A stretch of DNA of 64,000 nucleotides from Streptomyces sp. NBC_00390 (GCF_036057275.1 NZ_CP107945.1:7564001-7628000); one strand, 5' to 3'. Positions 1 to 12,059 are shown, numbered from the stretch's first letter. Program-made: numbers and translations. The notes: generated by a model from the sequence alone, not told the origin.

Positions 1-171
1 CGAGTTCTGGGTGCCCGAGGTCACTGTGTGATGGATCATCACGCCGTGCAGGGGGCCCCAAGGACCCATGTGGTTGCGGTTGTGGGTACGCCAGCTCCGG
101 TGCTCGACGACACGCAGACCTTCGTCGCGGAGGGCTTTGAGTAATCTGTCGGCGGACAGAGGTGTTGCCAT
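1..171 (-). CDS. N-acetylmuramoyl-L-alanine amidase-like protein, N-terminal part
   Basis: Only the first 57 codons lie in the window; the gene continues past the left edge. The translation opens with MATPLSADRLLKALRDEG and reaches GVMIHHTVTSGT, which resembles the start of Streptomyces amidase_2 (peptidoglycan-recognition) proteins. The HH pair of that motif is the usual first zinc ligand region, so cleavage of the peptidoglycan stem peptide is likely. An AAGGA ribosome-binding site lies 8 bases before the ATG at 171. Cargo or wall-binding domains cannot be seen. The family call rests on a short stretch; a phage-type endolysin is also possible. Confidence 0.6.
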   Translation of the reverse strand, partial: MATPLSADRLLKALRDEGLRVVEHRSWRTHNRNHMGPWGPLHGVMIHHTVTSGTQNS

Positions 172-1440
172 CGCGGTGTTCCTTCCCGGGGGGTTCGTCA
201 GTTCCGGGGTGTATGTCGTCTTCCTGCCCGGTCGTGACCGGAGCCGAACCGTCCACCGTGGCGCGCCCGGCCGCATTCGCCTGCGCTCCGCCTGCTGTTC
301 CGCTGCCGGCGCCCGGGCGTGCGCCGGTGGAACCCTGCCCGCCGACGGGCCGCACGCCAGGCGTGGATCGGCCACCGGCTCCTCGCCCAACTCCCAGGTC
401 AGCGGGGCATAGTGGGAGTGGATGCGGTACGGGGCTGCGGCGGCGCACGGCGTGCCGCGTCCGTCGGCCACTCGACGTGGTCCGTGGCCTTTCGTGCGGG
501 TATCAGCCGGAAGTCACCTGAGCGGTAAGGCCGATTCGGCTGGAAACAGACGAAGTCGCCTTCCTTCAGCGGCAGTCGGCCGCCCTTCCCGATCCGCAGG
601 CGACCGGGCCCGGGAAGCGCGCGACGGCCCCGGCGGCGCACGCGAGCTTCAGGCCCATGTCCGGTCCACCGGCATCGGGGGACACCCGTTTCGGGGCCGC
701 GTGCCGCAGTGCACCGCCTCGTGCCGCGTCGGCCCGTGGGCGCGGCCGACCGTGCTGCGGGCGGCCGGTGCGGTGGCCTTGGCAGGCAGTTGCGGGTGCA
801 GCCCCGGCCGGCGGTTCACCGACGGATCCCGCCCGTCCGGCAGCGGGCACCCGCCGCCTCGGCAGATCCGGCTCCGCCCGCAGCAGTGACAGCCCTCCGC
901 CGCGGCTGCCGCGGGGCGGTGTCCGCGAACTCCACCGCCTCCACCCGGCCGTCGGCCCTGTGGTTCGGACGTGCCGTCACTGCCGAGCGAGACCGACTCC
1001 ACCCGGGCGCCGTCGAGTCCGTCGATGGCGAAAGTCTCCGAGCCGTTCTCGCGCGACCATGTGAACGTCGTGTCCTTCGCCGCACCGCCGGAATGTTTCT
1101 CGACCCGGCACAGGTGGATCCCCGGCCGGCCCCCGTAGCGGGCGTCCCGGTTTTCCCGGGCACGGGTCCTCGTCCGCGCGCTCGGGCCGTTCGCCGCGCG
1201 CCGTCCGGGTCTGTGCCGCCGCTCATGCGGCGAACGCCGCCCTTACCCGGTCCTCGGTCGCCCCGTCCACCCAGGTCCGGCTGAGAGGCGGACGCGGGAA
1301 GCGCCTGCCGCATCACGTTCGGCCGGCTGCGGTGTCCGGCATCGCGGAGCCCGTCGCGACCTCGCGCAACAGCGGTCCTCCGCGGTGGTGACCGAGCGTT
1401 CCGCTCGCGGATCCTGCCCGATCCGGAAGTCGGGCCGTGT
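172..1440. other. Gene-poor stretch with decayed minus-strand coding remnants
   Basis: No intact gene is convincing here. On the minus strand a reading frame ends at the TGA at 1224-1226 after residues like TWVDGATEDRVRAAFAA. An ATG overlaps that stop in operon style. Further down (about 1200 to 970) a good-looking frame reads RYGGRPGIHLCRVEKHS and later GLDGARVESVSLGSDG. It then continues only after a shift of frame, as ADGRVEAVEFADTAP. Another open frame at 399-641 contains LKEGDFVCFQPNRPYRSGDF. These pieces look like broken genes of unknown family. Longer open frames on the plus strand are rich in Arg, Pro and Ala and look like shadows. Confidence 0.35.
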
Positions 1441-1965
1441 CTATGCTCTGTCCGGCCCCTGCGCGCGCACCTCGTCGACATGCCTCAGGGATTCGCGCAG
1501 GTCGCTCAGCCAGTCGTCCGCATTCCGCCCGACCAGCCGGACACACCACGCCAGCGCGTCACTGCGGCTGCGCGCCACACCTCCGGCGATCAGGGTGTCC
1601 AGCACCTGACGTTCCGGCTGGCGAAGCCGCGTCATGGCCGGTGCGGCCAGCGTGGTGTACATGGCTCTTCGGCCGCCGCACTCCACGCCCCACGAGACCT
1701 TGCGCCCGAACCGCCGCTCGGCCTCCCGTGCCACGCCGATGCGCTCGTCCCGGGTGCGTTCCCGGAACTCCGCGACGCGGCCCTCCACCGCCGCTTCCCG
1801 TTCCGTCTGGGACGCGTCCTCGCCGAGCTCGGGCTCCGGAATCCGCCCCACGACCGTGATCTCCTCACGGTCCACCGTCACATCCAGGAGCTCGGCGAAG
1901 AGTCCGTCCGGCAGGCGTCCGGCGAACCAGCCCCGCAGCACCTGTTCCTGCTCGCTGCCAGTCAT
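1441..1965 (-). CDS. Hypothetical protein, 174 aa
   Basis: No family was recognised. The protein is soluble and charged: an acidic first half with an extended helical stretch (residues about 45-95, rich in E, R and A) and a C-terminal part, RQVLDTLIAGGVARSRSDALAW, that looks like a small helical or ribbon-helix-helix-like unit. Codon use matches the neighbouring chromosome, which supports a real gene. It is transcribed away from the molybdenum hydroxylase operon, with about 200 bases between the two starts, so a shared regulatory region is possible. No signal peptide or membrane segment is seen. Confidence 0.6.
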   Translation of the reverse strand: MTGSEQEQVLRGWFAGRLPDGLFAELLDVTVDREEITVVGRIPEPELGEDASQTEREAAVEGRVAEFRERTRDERIGVAREAERRFGRKVSWGVECGGRRAMYTTLAAPAMTRLRQPERQVLDTLIAGGVARSRSDALAWCVRLVGRNADDWLSDLRESLRHVDEVRAQGPDRA

Positions 1966-2164
1966 GTAATCAAAATTACGCCTCCCTCGATCCAGTCGGA
2001 AGGGATGCGGCCGAGGGGCCTCTCAGCCGACAGCGGACACCACTCGGCCATCCGTGTCAGAGCCCTTGCACCCCAAGGCTCGCGCGGGTCATGGCCGCCG
2101 CCTAGAGTTGCGTATATCAGCGCATACAGGCAGATTTCCCGCTGCCCGTGCCCTGGGAGGTCAG

Positions 2165-2739
2165 ATGACGCGCATCTCGCTGACGGTCGACGGCACGCTC
2201 TACGAGGACGACGTGGAACCCCGCCTGCTCCTCGTCCACTACCTGCGCGACCATCTCGGTCTCACCGGCACACCCGTCGGGTGCGACACCAGCAACTGCG
2301 GGGCCTGCACCGTCGATCTGGACGGTGACAGCGTCAAGAGCTGCACGGTCCTCGCGGTCCAGGCCGACGGGAGCGAGGTGACCACCATCCAGGGGCTCGC
2401 ATCGGACGCCGAATGGCATCCGCTCCAGACCGCGTTCCACCAGCAGCATGCCCTGCAGTGCGGATACTGCACGCCCGGCATGATCATGGCCGCGCGGGAT
2501 CTGCTGAAGGAGAACCCCGACCCGTCGCCGGAGGAGATCCGCATCGGCCTCGAGGGCAACCTGTGCCGGTGCACCGGGTACCAGAACATCGTGCGGGCCG
2601 TCCTCGCGGCGGCTGCCGAGCAGCGCCGCCGCGCCGCTCCCACGCCCGGCGTGGAGGCGGAAACCACCGGGGCCGCACCCGCCGACCGCGCTCCGGCCGC
2701 ACCCACGACCCCAGCCAGGGCCGGGCGGGAGGCGCCGGT

Positions 2740-2743
<4 letters not shown>
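2165..2743 (+). CDS. (2Fe-2S)-binding small subunit of a molybdenum hydroxylase (CoxS-like)
   Basis: Electron-transfer subunit, 192 aa, of a xanthine dehydrogenase/CO dehydrogenase-family enzyme. The plant-type ferredoxin cluster is held by Cys40, Cys45, Cys48 and Cys60. The second, helical cluster uses Cys99, Cys102, Cys134 and Cys136 (QCGYCTPG and CRCTGY). Electrons pass from the molybdopterin site in the large subunit through both clusters to FAD in the medium subunit. The start at 2165 was chosen because GGGAGG precedes it and the sequence before it is not family-like. The tail after about residue 150 is a low-complexity Ala/Pro linker. The stop overlaps the start of the next gene (ATGA). 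Confidence 0.9.
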
Positions 2744-5114
<2,371 letters not shown>

Positions 5115-5118
<4 letters not shown>

Positions 5119-5978
5119 TCCCCGCGGCATTCGACTACACACGGCCGCAGTCGGTCGAGGAGGCCGTGCGCGCGCTGGCGGACGGCGGCGACGAGGCGAA
5201 GGTGCTGGCCGGCGGCCAGAGCCTGATCCCCATCCTGCGGCTGCGGCTCGCGTTCCCGGAGATCCTCGTCGACGTCGGCAGGATCCCCGAACTGCGCGGC
5301 GTCCGCGAGGACTTCGACACGGGCGCGCTCATCATCGGAGCCATGACGACGCACCATGACGTCATCCACGACCCGCTGGTGCGCCGTCACGCAGGACTGC
5401 TCGCCGCCGCCACGGAGACCGTCGCCGATCCCGCCGTACGGCACCGGGGCACGATCGGCGGTTCACTCTCCCACGCCGACCCGGCCGGTGACCTGCCATC
5501 GGTGCTGCTCGCCCTCGACGGCGAGATGGTCGCGGCGGGGCCGCAGGGCAGGCGCACCATCCCGGCCCGCGAATTCTTCACCGACTATCTCGAGACTGTG
5601 CTGCGGCCCGACGAACTGCTCGTGGAGGTCCGGGTACCGAAGGCCGACAACTGGGGCTTCCACTACGAGAAGTTCAGCCGCACCGCGCAGGACTGGGCGA
5701 TCGTCGGCGTGGCCGCGATGGTCCGGCGCGGCGACGGCCACCTGTCCGAATCGCGTGTCGCGCTCACCAACATGGGCCCGACCCCGCTGCGGGCGGCCGC
5801 CGCCGAAGAGGCGCTCGCCGGTGCGGCGGCGACACCGGAGGCGGTGGCACGCGCCGCCGATGCCGCGGCGGAGGGTACACGTGCCGCATCCGATCTCTCG
5901 GCCTCGCGCGCGTACCGCGAACACCTCGCGCGGGTGCTCACCCGACGGGCCGTGACAGCCGCCGCCGGAATGGACTGA
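5115..5978 (+). CDS. FAD-binding medium subunit of a molybdenum hydroxylase (CoxM-like)
   Basis: A 287-aa subunit that holds FAD and passes electrons to the final acceptor. The N-terminal FAD_binding_5 domain has the motif KVLAGGQSLIPILRLRL (about residues 31-47) and the second flavin motif RHRGTIGGSLSHADPAGD (about 110-127). The CO dehydrogenase flavoprotein C-terminal domain follows from about residue 175. The start ATG overlaps the stop of the large-subunit gene. Length and motif order are normal for the family. It is the third structural gene of the operon; accessory genes begin 30 bases downstream. Confidence 0.9.
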
Positions 5979-6008
5979 CGGCCAGGACCGCGGAGACGGG
6001 GTGAGGGC

Positions 6009-6887
6009 GTGAGGGAAGGGCCCGGTGAGCTGCGCGCGAGACTGGAGAAGACCGGCTATCTCGTCGACGACGGTCTCGCCACCGCGTGCTTCCTGGCCCT
6101 GAAGCTGCACCGGCCGCTCTTCTGCGAGGGCGACGCCGGCGTCGGCAAGACGGCGCTCGCGGCAGCCCTCGCCCAGGTCATGGACGCGCCTTTGATCCGG
6201 CTGCAGTGCTACGAGGGCATCGACGCCTCCCAAGCCCTGTACGACTGGGACTTCCCGCGCCAGCTGCTGTACCTCAAGGCCGCCGAAGCCGCCGGGACCA
6301 TGGACGCCGACCGGCTCCAGGGCGAGCTGTACAGCAGACGCTTCCTCATCGCCCGTCCCCTGCTGCGGGCCCTGGAGACCCACCCCTCGGTCCTGCTCAT
6401 CGACGAGATCGACCGGGCCGACGACGAGTTCGAGGCCTTTCTGCTCGAGCTGCTCTCCGACTACACCGTGACCGTCCCCGAACTCGGCACCCTCCGGGCA
6501 TCCCGGCCGCCCGTCGTCGTCCTCACCTCCAACCGCACCCGTGAGGTCCACGACGCACTCAAACGGCGCTGCCTGTACCACTGGTTCGACCACCCCGACT
6601 TCACCCGCGAACTGGCCATCGTCCGCAAGCGGCAGCCCCAGGTGACCGAGCGGCTCGCCGCCCAGGTCACCGCCGTCGTGCAGATGCTGCGTACCCAGGA
6701 TCTGCTCAAGCCGCCGGGCGTGGCCGAGACCATCGACTGGGCCGAGGCCCTGGACGCACTCGGTGCCACCGAACTCGACGCCGAACTGGCCCTCGACACG
6801 CTGGGCTCGGTGCTGAAGTACCACGAGGACGCTCAGCGGGCCCGCTCGCTCGACCTGTCCGCGGTCCTCGCGGTGAGGGGAGCGTGA
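6009..6887 (+). CDS. MoxR-family AAA+ ATPase (CoxD-like maturation factor)
   Basis: A 292-aa AAA+ ATPase of the MoxR group. Walker A is GDAGVGKT (residues 41-48) and Walker B is VLLIDEIDRAD (near residue 127). A sensor-1-type segment, VVVLTSNRTREVHDALKRR, follows. In cox operons CoxD works with the VWA protein CoxE to build the sulfurated Cu/Mo active site. A similar cofactor-insertion role is inferred here from the partner gene, which overlaps it by 4 bases. The start is a GTG at 6009, 30 bases after the M-subunit gene. Confidence 0.85.
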   Translation: MREGPGELRARLEKTGYLVDDGLATACFLALKLHRPLFCEGDAGVGKTALAAALAQVMDAPLIRLQCYEGIDASQALYDWDFPRQLLYLKAAEAAGTMDADRLQGELYSRRFLIARPLLRALETHPSVLLIDEIDRADDEFEAFLLELLSDYTVTVPELGTLRASRPPVVVLTSNRTREVHDALKRRCLYHWFDHPDFTRELAIVRKRQPQVTERLAAQVTAVVQMLRTQDLLKPPGVAETIDWAEALDALGATELDAELALDTLGSVLKYHEDAQRARSLDLSAVLAVRGA

Positions 6888-8032
6888 CCGCCATGCCCCC
6901 GGCCCACGTGTACGGCCCGACGGCCGTCGCCGTCGGCTTCGCCCGGGCGCTGCGCGCGGCGGGGGTCGCCGCCGGCCCGGAACGCGTACAGGCCTTCGTG
7001 TGCGCGCTTGACGCGCTCGGCCCGGGCCGGCGATCCGACGTCTACTGGGCGGGCCGGCTCACACTGTGCGGCAGCCGGGACGACCTCGAACGCTACGACC
7101 GTGTGTTCGCCGCCTACTTCGCACCGCCGCAACAGCGCCGCGACCGGGTGCGTAACGCTCCTCGGCCGGTACTGCGGCCGGTGTCGGCCAGGAGCGCACC
7201 GCCCGCGCCGGACGCGGAGCGTCCGCACGGCGCACCGCGCGCGTCTCCCGCCGCGGCCGTCTCCACGGAGGTCCTGCGCCACCGTGACATGGCGGAACTG
7301 ACCGCGTCGGAGCGGGACCAACTGCGCCGCCTGCTGGCCGCGTTCGCGCTCAGTGGGGAGCCGCGGCGCACCGCGCGGCTGCGCCCGGCCCGGCGCGGCG
7401 GCGTCGATCCGCGGCGCACCGTACGCGAACTGCTGCGCCACGGAGGGGAACCGGCCAGGCTGCGCCGTCGGGCCCGTGCCACGAAACCCCGCCGGGTGGT
7501 GCTGCTGCTGGACGTCAGCGGCTCGATGGACCCCTACGCCGGTGCCCTGCTGCGCTTCGCCCACGCCGCCGCCCACGGCGCCCGAGCCCGTACCCCCACC
7601 GAGGTCTTCACCCTCGGCACCCGGCTCACCCGCGTGACCCGCCAGATGGCGCACCACGATCCGGACGAGGCGCTGGCCGCCGTCGCGTCCGCCGTGCCGG
7701 ACCTCGGCGGAGGCACCCGGCTGGGTGAGACACTGCGCGGCTTCCTGGACCGCTGGGGCCGGCGGGGAGTCGCCCGCGGAGCGGTGGTCGTCGTGCTCTC
7801 CGACGGCTGGGAGCGGGCGGACCCGGCGCTGCTCGCGGTCCAGATGCGGCGGTTGCGGAGGCTGGCGCACCGTGTCGTGTGGGCCAACCCGCGCAAGGCC
7901 CACCCCGGTTACGAGCCGCTCGCGGCCGGCATGGCGGCGGCGCTGCCCAGCGTGGACGCGTTCGTCGAGGGACACAGCCTGGCGGCACTGGAGCGCCTGG
8001 CATCAGTGGTGAGAGGTGCGGCCCATGCGTGA
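6884..8032 (+). CDS. VWA-domain protein (CoxE-like)
   Basis: A 382-aa protein whose C-terminal half is a von Willebrand A domain. The metal-binding MIDAS motif is seen in LLLDVSGSMDPYAG (about residue 210), with a later Thr in GGGTRLGETL and Asp in VLSDGWERADP. The N-terminal half is Arg- and Ala-rich and less conserved. It is the expected partner of the MoxR ATPase just upstream; MoxR/VWA pairs remodel or metallate enzymes. It starts with a GTG overlapping the upstream stop and ends overlapping the next gene. Confidence 0.85.
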   Translation: MTAMPPAHVYGPTAVAVGFARALRAAGVAAGPERVQAFVCALDALGPGRRSDVYWAGRLTLCGSRDDLERYDRVFAAYFAPPQQRRDRVRNAPRPVLRPVSARSAPPAPDAERPHGAPRASPAAAVSTEVLRHRDMAELTASERDQLRRLLAAFALSGEPRRTARLRPARRGGVDPRRTVRELLRHGGEPARLRRRARATKPRRVVLLLDVSGSMDPYAGALLRFAHAAAHGARARTPTEVFTLGTRLTRVTRQMAHHDPDEALAAVASAVPDLGGGTRLGETLRGFLDRWGRRGVARGAVVVVLSDGWERADPALLAVQMRRLRRLAHRVVWANPRKAHPGYEPLAAGMAAALPSVDAFVEGHSLAALERLASVVRGAAHA

Positions 8033-9137
8033 CATCCTTCCTGCGCTCGGTCACTGGTACGCGTCGGGCAGCCCGTTCGGACTCGCCACGGTCGTCGGGG
8101 TCAGCCGCAGCGCCCCGCTGGGTCCCGGATCCGCGATGGCGGTGGGCCCGGGGGACGAGGTCGTCGGCAGTGTCTCGGGCGGCTGCGTCGAAGGCGAGGT
8201 GTTCGAGCTGGCCAAGGAGGTCGTCGCCAGTGGCCGCCCGCAGTTGCAGACCTTCGGCTACACCGATGACGACGCGTTCGCCGTCGGCCTCACCTGCGGC
8301 GGGGAGATCACGCTCCTCGTACGCCCCGTGTCGGCCGAGACCGACACGACGTTCGGACAGGTCGCCGCATCGGTCGCCGAGCACCGCCCGGTCGTGGTGG
8401 CCACCGTGATCGACGGCCCCGCGAGGCAGGGCGCGACCCTCGCCGTATGGCCGGACGCCGTGTCCGGCACCCTCGGCGCCGAGGGGCTCGACGCCGCCGT
8501 CACCGCCGACTCACGCGGGGAACTGGCACAGGGCGCCACCGGCCGGCGGCACTACGGCCCGCAGGGCGAACGGCGCGAGGACGATGTGACGGTTTTCCTC
8601 CAGTCGTTCGCACCGCCGCCGCGGATGCTGGTGTTCGGCGCGATCGACTTCGCGGCCGCGGCGGCCGGGATCGGCGCGTTCCTCGGCTACCGGGTGACCG
8701 TGTGCGACGCGCGCCCGGTCTTCGCCGACCCCCGGCGCTTCCCCGACGGTGTGGAGGTGATCGTCGAGTGGCCGCACCGGTATCTGCGCGTCACCGAGGT
8801 CGACGACCGGACGGTGATGTGCGTGCTCACCCACGATCCGAAGTTCGACGTTCCGCTGCTGGACGTGGCCCTGCGCATGCCGGCCGCCTACATCGGGGCG
8901 ATGGGCAGCCGCCGTACGCACGAGGACCGGCTGGCCCGGCTGCGGGAGAAGGGGCTGGACGAGACGCAACTGGCGCGGCTGCGCTCGCCGATCGGTCTCG
9001 ACATCGGTGCCCGTACGCCCCAGGAGGTCGCCGTCTCGATCGCTGCGGAGATCGTCGCACTGCGCTGGGGCGGCAGCGGCGCACCGCTGGCGGACACGGA
9101 CGGCGCGATCCACCGGTCACGGCTGAAGTCGGTATGA
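8025..9137 (+). CDS. XdhC/CoxI family molybdenum cofactor maturation protein
   Basis: A 370-aa XdhC/CoxF-type protein. The N-terminal XdhC_CoxI domain includes LATVVGVSRSAPLGPGSAM and SGGCVEGEVFE. The C-terminal Rossmann domain includes RMLVFGAIDFAAAAA and ends in YIGAMGSRRTHEDRLARL and IGLDIGARTPQEVAVSI. XdhC proteins bind the molybdenum cofactor, protect it during sulfuration and deliver it to the apo-hydroxylase. The ATG at 8025 lies within the end of the VWA gene. A GTG nine bases earlier is in frame but has no better ribosome-binding site. Confidence 0.85.
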   Translation: MRDILPALGHWYASGSPFGLATVVGVSRSAPLGPGSAMAVGPGDEVVGSVSGGCVEGEVFELAKEVVASGRPQLQTFGYTDDDAFAVGLTCGGEITLLVRPVSAETDTTFGQVAASVAEHRPVVVATVIDGPARQGATLAVWPDAVSGTLGAEGLDAAVTADSRGELAQGATGRRHYGPQGERREDDVTVFLQSFAPPPRMLVFGAIDFAAAAAGIGAFLGYRVTVCDARPVFADPRRFPDGVEVIVEWPHRYLRVTEVDDRTVMCVLTHDPKFDVPLLDVALRMPAAYIGAMGSRRTHEDRLARLREKGLDETQLARLRSPIGLDIGARTPQEVAVSIAAEIVALRWGGSGAPLADTDGAIHRSRLKSV

Positions 9138-9153
9138 GACGTGAGGAGGAGGC

Positions 9154-9813
9154 ATGGAGCTGCAACACTCGTTCACTGTTCCTGTCCCGGTCGACGAGGC
9201 GTGGAAGGCACTGCTCGACATCGAGCGGGTCGCGCCGTGCATGCCGGGCGCCACTGTGGAGAGTTACGACGGCGGGACCATCGACGGTGCGGTGAAGGTG
9301 AAGCTGGGGCCCATCACGGTGACGTACCGGGGCACGGCGTCCTTCGAGGAGAAGGACGAGAGTGCGCACCGCTTGGTGCTGGCCGCCCGCGGCAAGGAAG
9401 TACGCGGCCAGGGCACGGCGAGTGCGACCGTGACCGGCACACTGACCGCTGAGGACGGCGGCACGGCCGTCGCGGTCGTCACCGATCTGACGGTCACGGG
9501 ACGGCCGGCTCAGTTCGGCCGGGGTGTCATGGCCGAGGTCGGCGACAAGCTGATCGGCCGGTTCGCCGACTGTCTGGCCCAGCGGCTCGCGGGCGGCGGG
9601 GAAGCGGGCGAGGACTCCGGGCACGCCGCTGCCCGCCCGGGCCCGGCCCACAAGGTGGGCGCCGACGTCGACACGGGCACGGAGGAGCCGGAGGCCATCG
9701 ATCTGCTGCGTACGGCCGGCCTGCCGGCGGTCAAGCGTGCCGCCCCCGGGCTGATCGTGGCCGCCCTCGCCGCACTGGTGGCCGTTCTCTTCCGCTGCCG
9801 CCGAAGGCGGTGA
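9154..9813 (+). CDS. CoxG-like SRPBCC-fold protein with C-terminal membrane anchor
   Basis: A 219-aa protein. Residues 1-145 form the CO dehydrogenase subunit G (polyketide cyclase/START-like) domain, seen in FTVPVPVDEAWKALLDIERV and CMPGATVESYDGG. A charged linker leads to a single hydrophobic helix near the end (GLIVAALAALVAVLF) followed by a basic tail, so the protein probably sits at the inner membrane face. CoxG has been linked to membrane recruitment of the hydroxylase. GAGGAGG stands before the ATG, 16 bases after the XdhC gene. It is the last gene of the operon and converges with the globin gene. Confidence 0.85.
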   Translation: MELQHSFTVPVPVDEAWKALLDIERVAPCMPGATVESYDGGTIDGAVKVKLGPITVTYRGTASFEEKDESAHRLVLAARGKEVRGQGTASATVTGTLTAEDGGTAVAVVTDLTVTGRPAQFGRGVMAEVGDKLIGRFADCLAQRLAGGGEAGEDSGHAAARPGPAHKVGADVDTGTEEPEAIDLLRTAGLPAVKRAAPGLIVAALAALVAVLFRCRRRR

Positions 9814-9851
9814 GGGCCGCCTGAGCACCGCGCACCGTCGGGACGCGAGGC

Positions 9852-11102
9852 CTACGCGGTGAGCGTCTCGGCATGGGCGGACGCACGGTCGTGGACGAGC
9901 GGCCTCGTGCGGGCATCGGGATCGATCCATGGCACCGGCGGCGGATCGATCAGTCTCTCGGCGTGCGAGGCGTACCCCCGTGACTGCACGGAGGACGGCA
10001 GCGGGTCGCGCGCCAACGACTCCTGCGGCAGGCCGCATTCGCCGAGCAGCTCCGCGATCTCGTGCACGAACATGACAGGGCCGGACAGGTAGACGCTCTC
10101 GGTCTGCCAGTCCTGACGGGCCCGCAGATGCCGGTGCAGCCGCTCGGCCGCCCGCACGCGTCCCTCGCCCCGTTGCCGGTACCACCGGTGGACCTCGAGC
10201 GCGGGGTGCGCCTGGAGCAGGCCCGCCAGGTGCGCGCAGTCGTAGAAGTCCTGGTCCGTGCGGGCCGCGATCTCGATCCTGACACGGGGCGCGGGCCGGC
10301 GCGCGAGCAGCTCGTCGAGGACGGCCTTGACCGGGGCCCAGCCGCTGCCCGCCGCGATCAGGGTGACGGCGGGAGTGCCGGGCGGGGGAGCGAGTGCGGA
10401 ACCGGAGGCCGGCCCGAGCTGCAGTAAGGTGCCGGGCGCGGTGGCGTCGCACAGTGCCGTGCTCAGCAGCCCACCGGGCACCCGCCCGACGTGGAACTCC
10501 AGCACACCCTCGCGCCCCCGGCGGCCGGCGAACGAGTAGGGCCGCCACACACCTGGCAGCCGGGGATGCGTGACCGTGGCGTACTGGCCGGGCAGCCAGT
10601 GGTAAGGGGCGTCCGGCACGGCCTGCACGACCGCCGTGCGGCCGCCGAGCAGACGGTGCGAGACAACTCTCGCCTGCCACAGCGCCGGTTCCAGCGCGGC
10701 CTCGGAGCGGTACGCGCCGTTCTGCATGGCTGTGGCGGCCACCCCGTACACCCGCTGCCACGCCCCCTCGGTGTCCTCGTCCCACAAGGACCCGCTGTGG
10801 AAGCGGATCGCCGCGATCAGACTGTCGCCCACCGCCGCGTAATCCGCGTCCGTCGTCCCGAACTTGCGGTGGTCGCGGCCCAGCCGCTCCAGGTGCCCGG
10901 TCAGCCCCGGATGGTCGAAATGGTCCACCACCTGCACCAGCGCGGCGAAGAGCCGCTCGTACTGGTCGTCCATGTCGGCCGGGAACAGCGCCCGCAGCCG
11001 CGGACGGCCGTGGAAGAGATGCGCGTAGAAGTAACGCACCACATGAGCCGCGCGCCGCTCCACCCGCGCCAGACCTGCCCGTACAACGTCGATGTCGCCC
11101 AT
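9852..11102 (-). CDS. Globin-coupled FAD/NAD reductase (flavohemoprotein-like)
   Basis: A 416-aa two-part protein. Residues 1 to about 130 form a globin domain with a probable proximal His in GRDHRKFGTT. Residues about 140-370 form a ferredoxin-NADP reductase-like module with the FAD motif WRPYSFAG and the nicotinamide motif LIAAGSGWAPVKAVL. Related flavohemoglobins oxidise nitric oxide to nitrate or act as oxygen-dependent reductases. An extra tail of about 45 residues follows the reductase. The ATG at 11102 is preferred over one 15 bases upstream because GGGGGGA precedes it. Confidence 0.85.
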   Translation of the reverse strand: MGDIDVVRAGLARVERRAAHVVRYFYAHLFHGRPRLRALFPADMDDQYERLFAALVQVVDHFDHPGLTGHLERLGRDHRKFGTTDADYAAVGDSLIAAIRFHSGSLWDEDTEGAWQRVYGVAATAMQNGAYRSEAALEPALWQARVVSHRLLGGRTAVVQAVPDAPYHWLPGQYATVTHPRLPGVWRPYSFAGRRGREGVLEFHVGRVPGGLLSTALCDATAPGTLLQLGPASGSALAPPPGTPAVTLIAAGSGWAPVKAVLDELLARRPAPRVRIEIAARTDQDFYDCAHLAGLLQAHPALEVHRWYRQRGEGRVRAAERLHRHLRARQDWQTESVYLSGPVMFVHEIAELLGECGLPQESLARDPLPSSVQSRGYASHAERLIDPPPVPWIDPDARTRPLVHDRASAHAETLTA

Positions 11103-11251
11103 GGAATCCCCCCGCACCCCGTTGAACGCTCAACGTACCAACTCCCGTACGAATATGAGCCGTTCGGTGCAGAACCCTTTCCCGGCCGGAACATTCCGAT
11201 TCCGGCCGGGACGGGGAGCGGGGCGGTGCCGGCGCGAACCGGCCGGTCGGC

Positions 11252-12034
11252 TCAGAGGCCCTGCCAGTCCGGCTTGGCCGCGTACGTGGCACGGAAGTAG
11301 TCCGCGAGCTTGAGGCGGGAGGCCGCGGCATCGTCGACCACGACCGTGGCGTGCGGGTGGAGCTGCAGGGCGGAGGCGGGTACCAGCGCCGAGAGCGGGC
11401 CCTCCACGGCGAGGGCGACGGCGTCGGCCTTCGCCTCGCCGGTCGCCAGCAGGACCAGGTGGCGGGCTTCCAGAATGGTGCCGATGCCCTGGGTGATGAC
11501 GTGGTGGGGGACCTCGTCCAGCCCGTTGAAGAAGCGGGCGTTGTCCCGGCGGGTCTGCTGGGTGAGGGTCTTGATGCGCGTACGGGAGGCGAGAGAGGAG
11601 CACGGCTCGTTGAAGCCGATGTGCCCGTCGGTGCCGATGCCCAGCAACTGGAGGTCGACGCCCCCGGCATCGGCGAGCGCCTGGTCGTAGGCTGCGCAGG
11701 CGGCGGCCACGTCCTGGGCGGTGCCGTCGGGCCCCATGAAGGAGTTCTCGGTCAGCCCGAGCGGCTCGACGACCTGGCGCAGGACGACCGAGCGGTACGA
11801 CTCGGGGTGGCCCGCGGGCAGGCCCACGTACTCGTCGAGCTGGCAGATCCGGGCGTGGGAGGCATCGACCTCTCCGGCCCGCACCGTGGCCCCGAGTGCT
11901 TCGTAGACGGGCAGCGGGGTCGATCCTGTGGCGACGCCCAGGAGGGCGTCGGGCTTGCGTCGCAGCAGGTCGGCCATGGCGTCGGCGATCAGTGCGCCGC
12001 CGGTGGCGGAGTCCTTGACGATGACAACTTCCAC
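11252..12034 (-). CDS. nagB: Glucosamine-6-phosphate deaminase
   Basis: Converts glucosamine-6-phosphate to fructose-6-phosphate and ammonia, the step that brings chitin- and wall-derived amino sugars into glycolysis. The 260-aa protein has the family motifs GVATGSTPLPVYEAL, QLDEYVGL (catalytic Asp) and GIGTDGHIGFNEP (ring-opening His). The GTG start at 12034 is chosen over longer versions because the protein then begins VEVVIVKDSATGG like its homologues, and AGGGA stands just before it. A DasR-type operator lies 26 bases upstream. Confidence 0.93.
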   Translation of the reverse strand: MEVVIVKDSATGGALIADAMADLLRRKPDALLGVATGSTPLPVYEALGATVRAGEVDASHARICQLDEYVGLPAGHPESYRSVVLRQVVEPLGLTENSFMGPDGTAQDVAAACAAYDQALADAGGVDLQLLGIGTDGHIGFNEPCSSLASRTRIKTLTQQTRRDNARFFNGLDEVPHHVITQGIGTILEARHLVLLATGEAKADAVALAVEGPLSALVPASALQLHPHATVVVDDAAASRLKLADYFRATYAAKPDWQGL

Positions 12035-12059
12035 GAAGATCCCTGTCTCTGAAAGCGCA

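Noticed and set aside
5463..6824. Long open frame (453 codons) on the minus strand across the FAD subunit and MoxR genes
   Set aside because: It is antisense to two genes with clear family motifs. Its codon positions show the mirror pattern expected of a shadow in very GC-rich DNA.
8827..11670. Minus-strand frame of 947 codons crossing XdhC, CoxG, globin and nagB genes
   Set aside because: It is Arg/Pro/Ala-rich with no family motifs and overlaps four recognisable genes in other frames.
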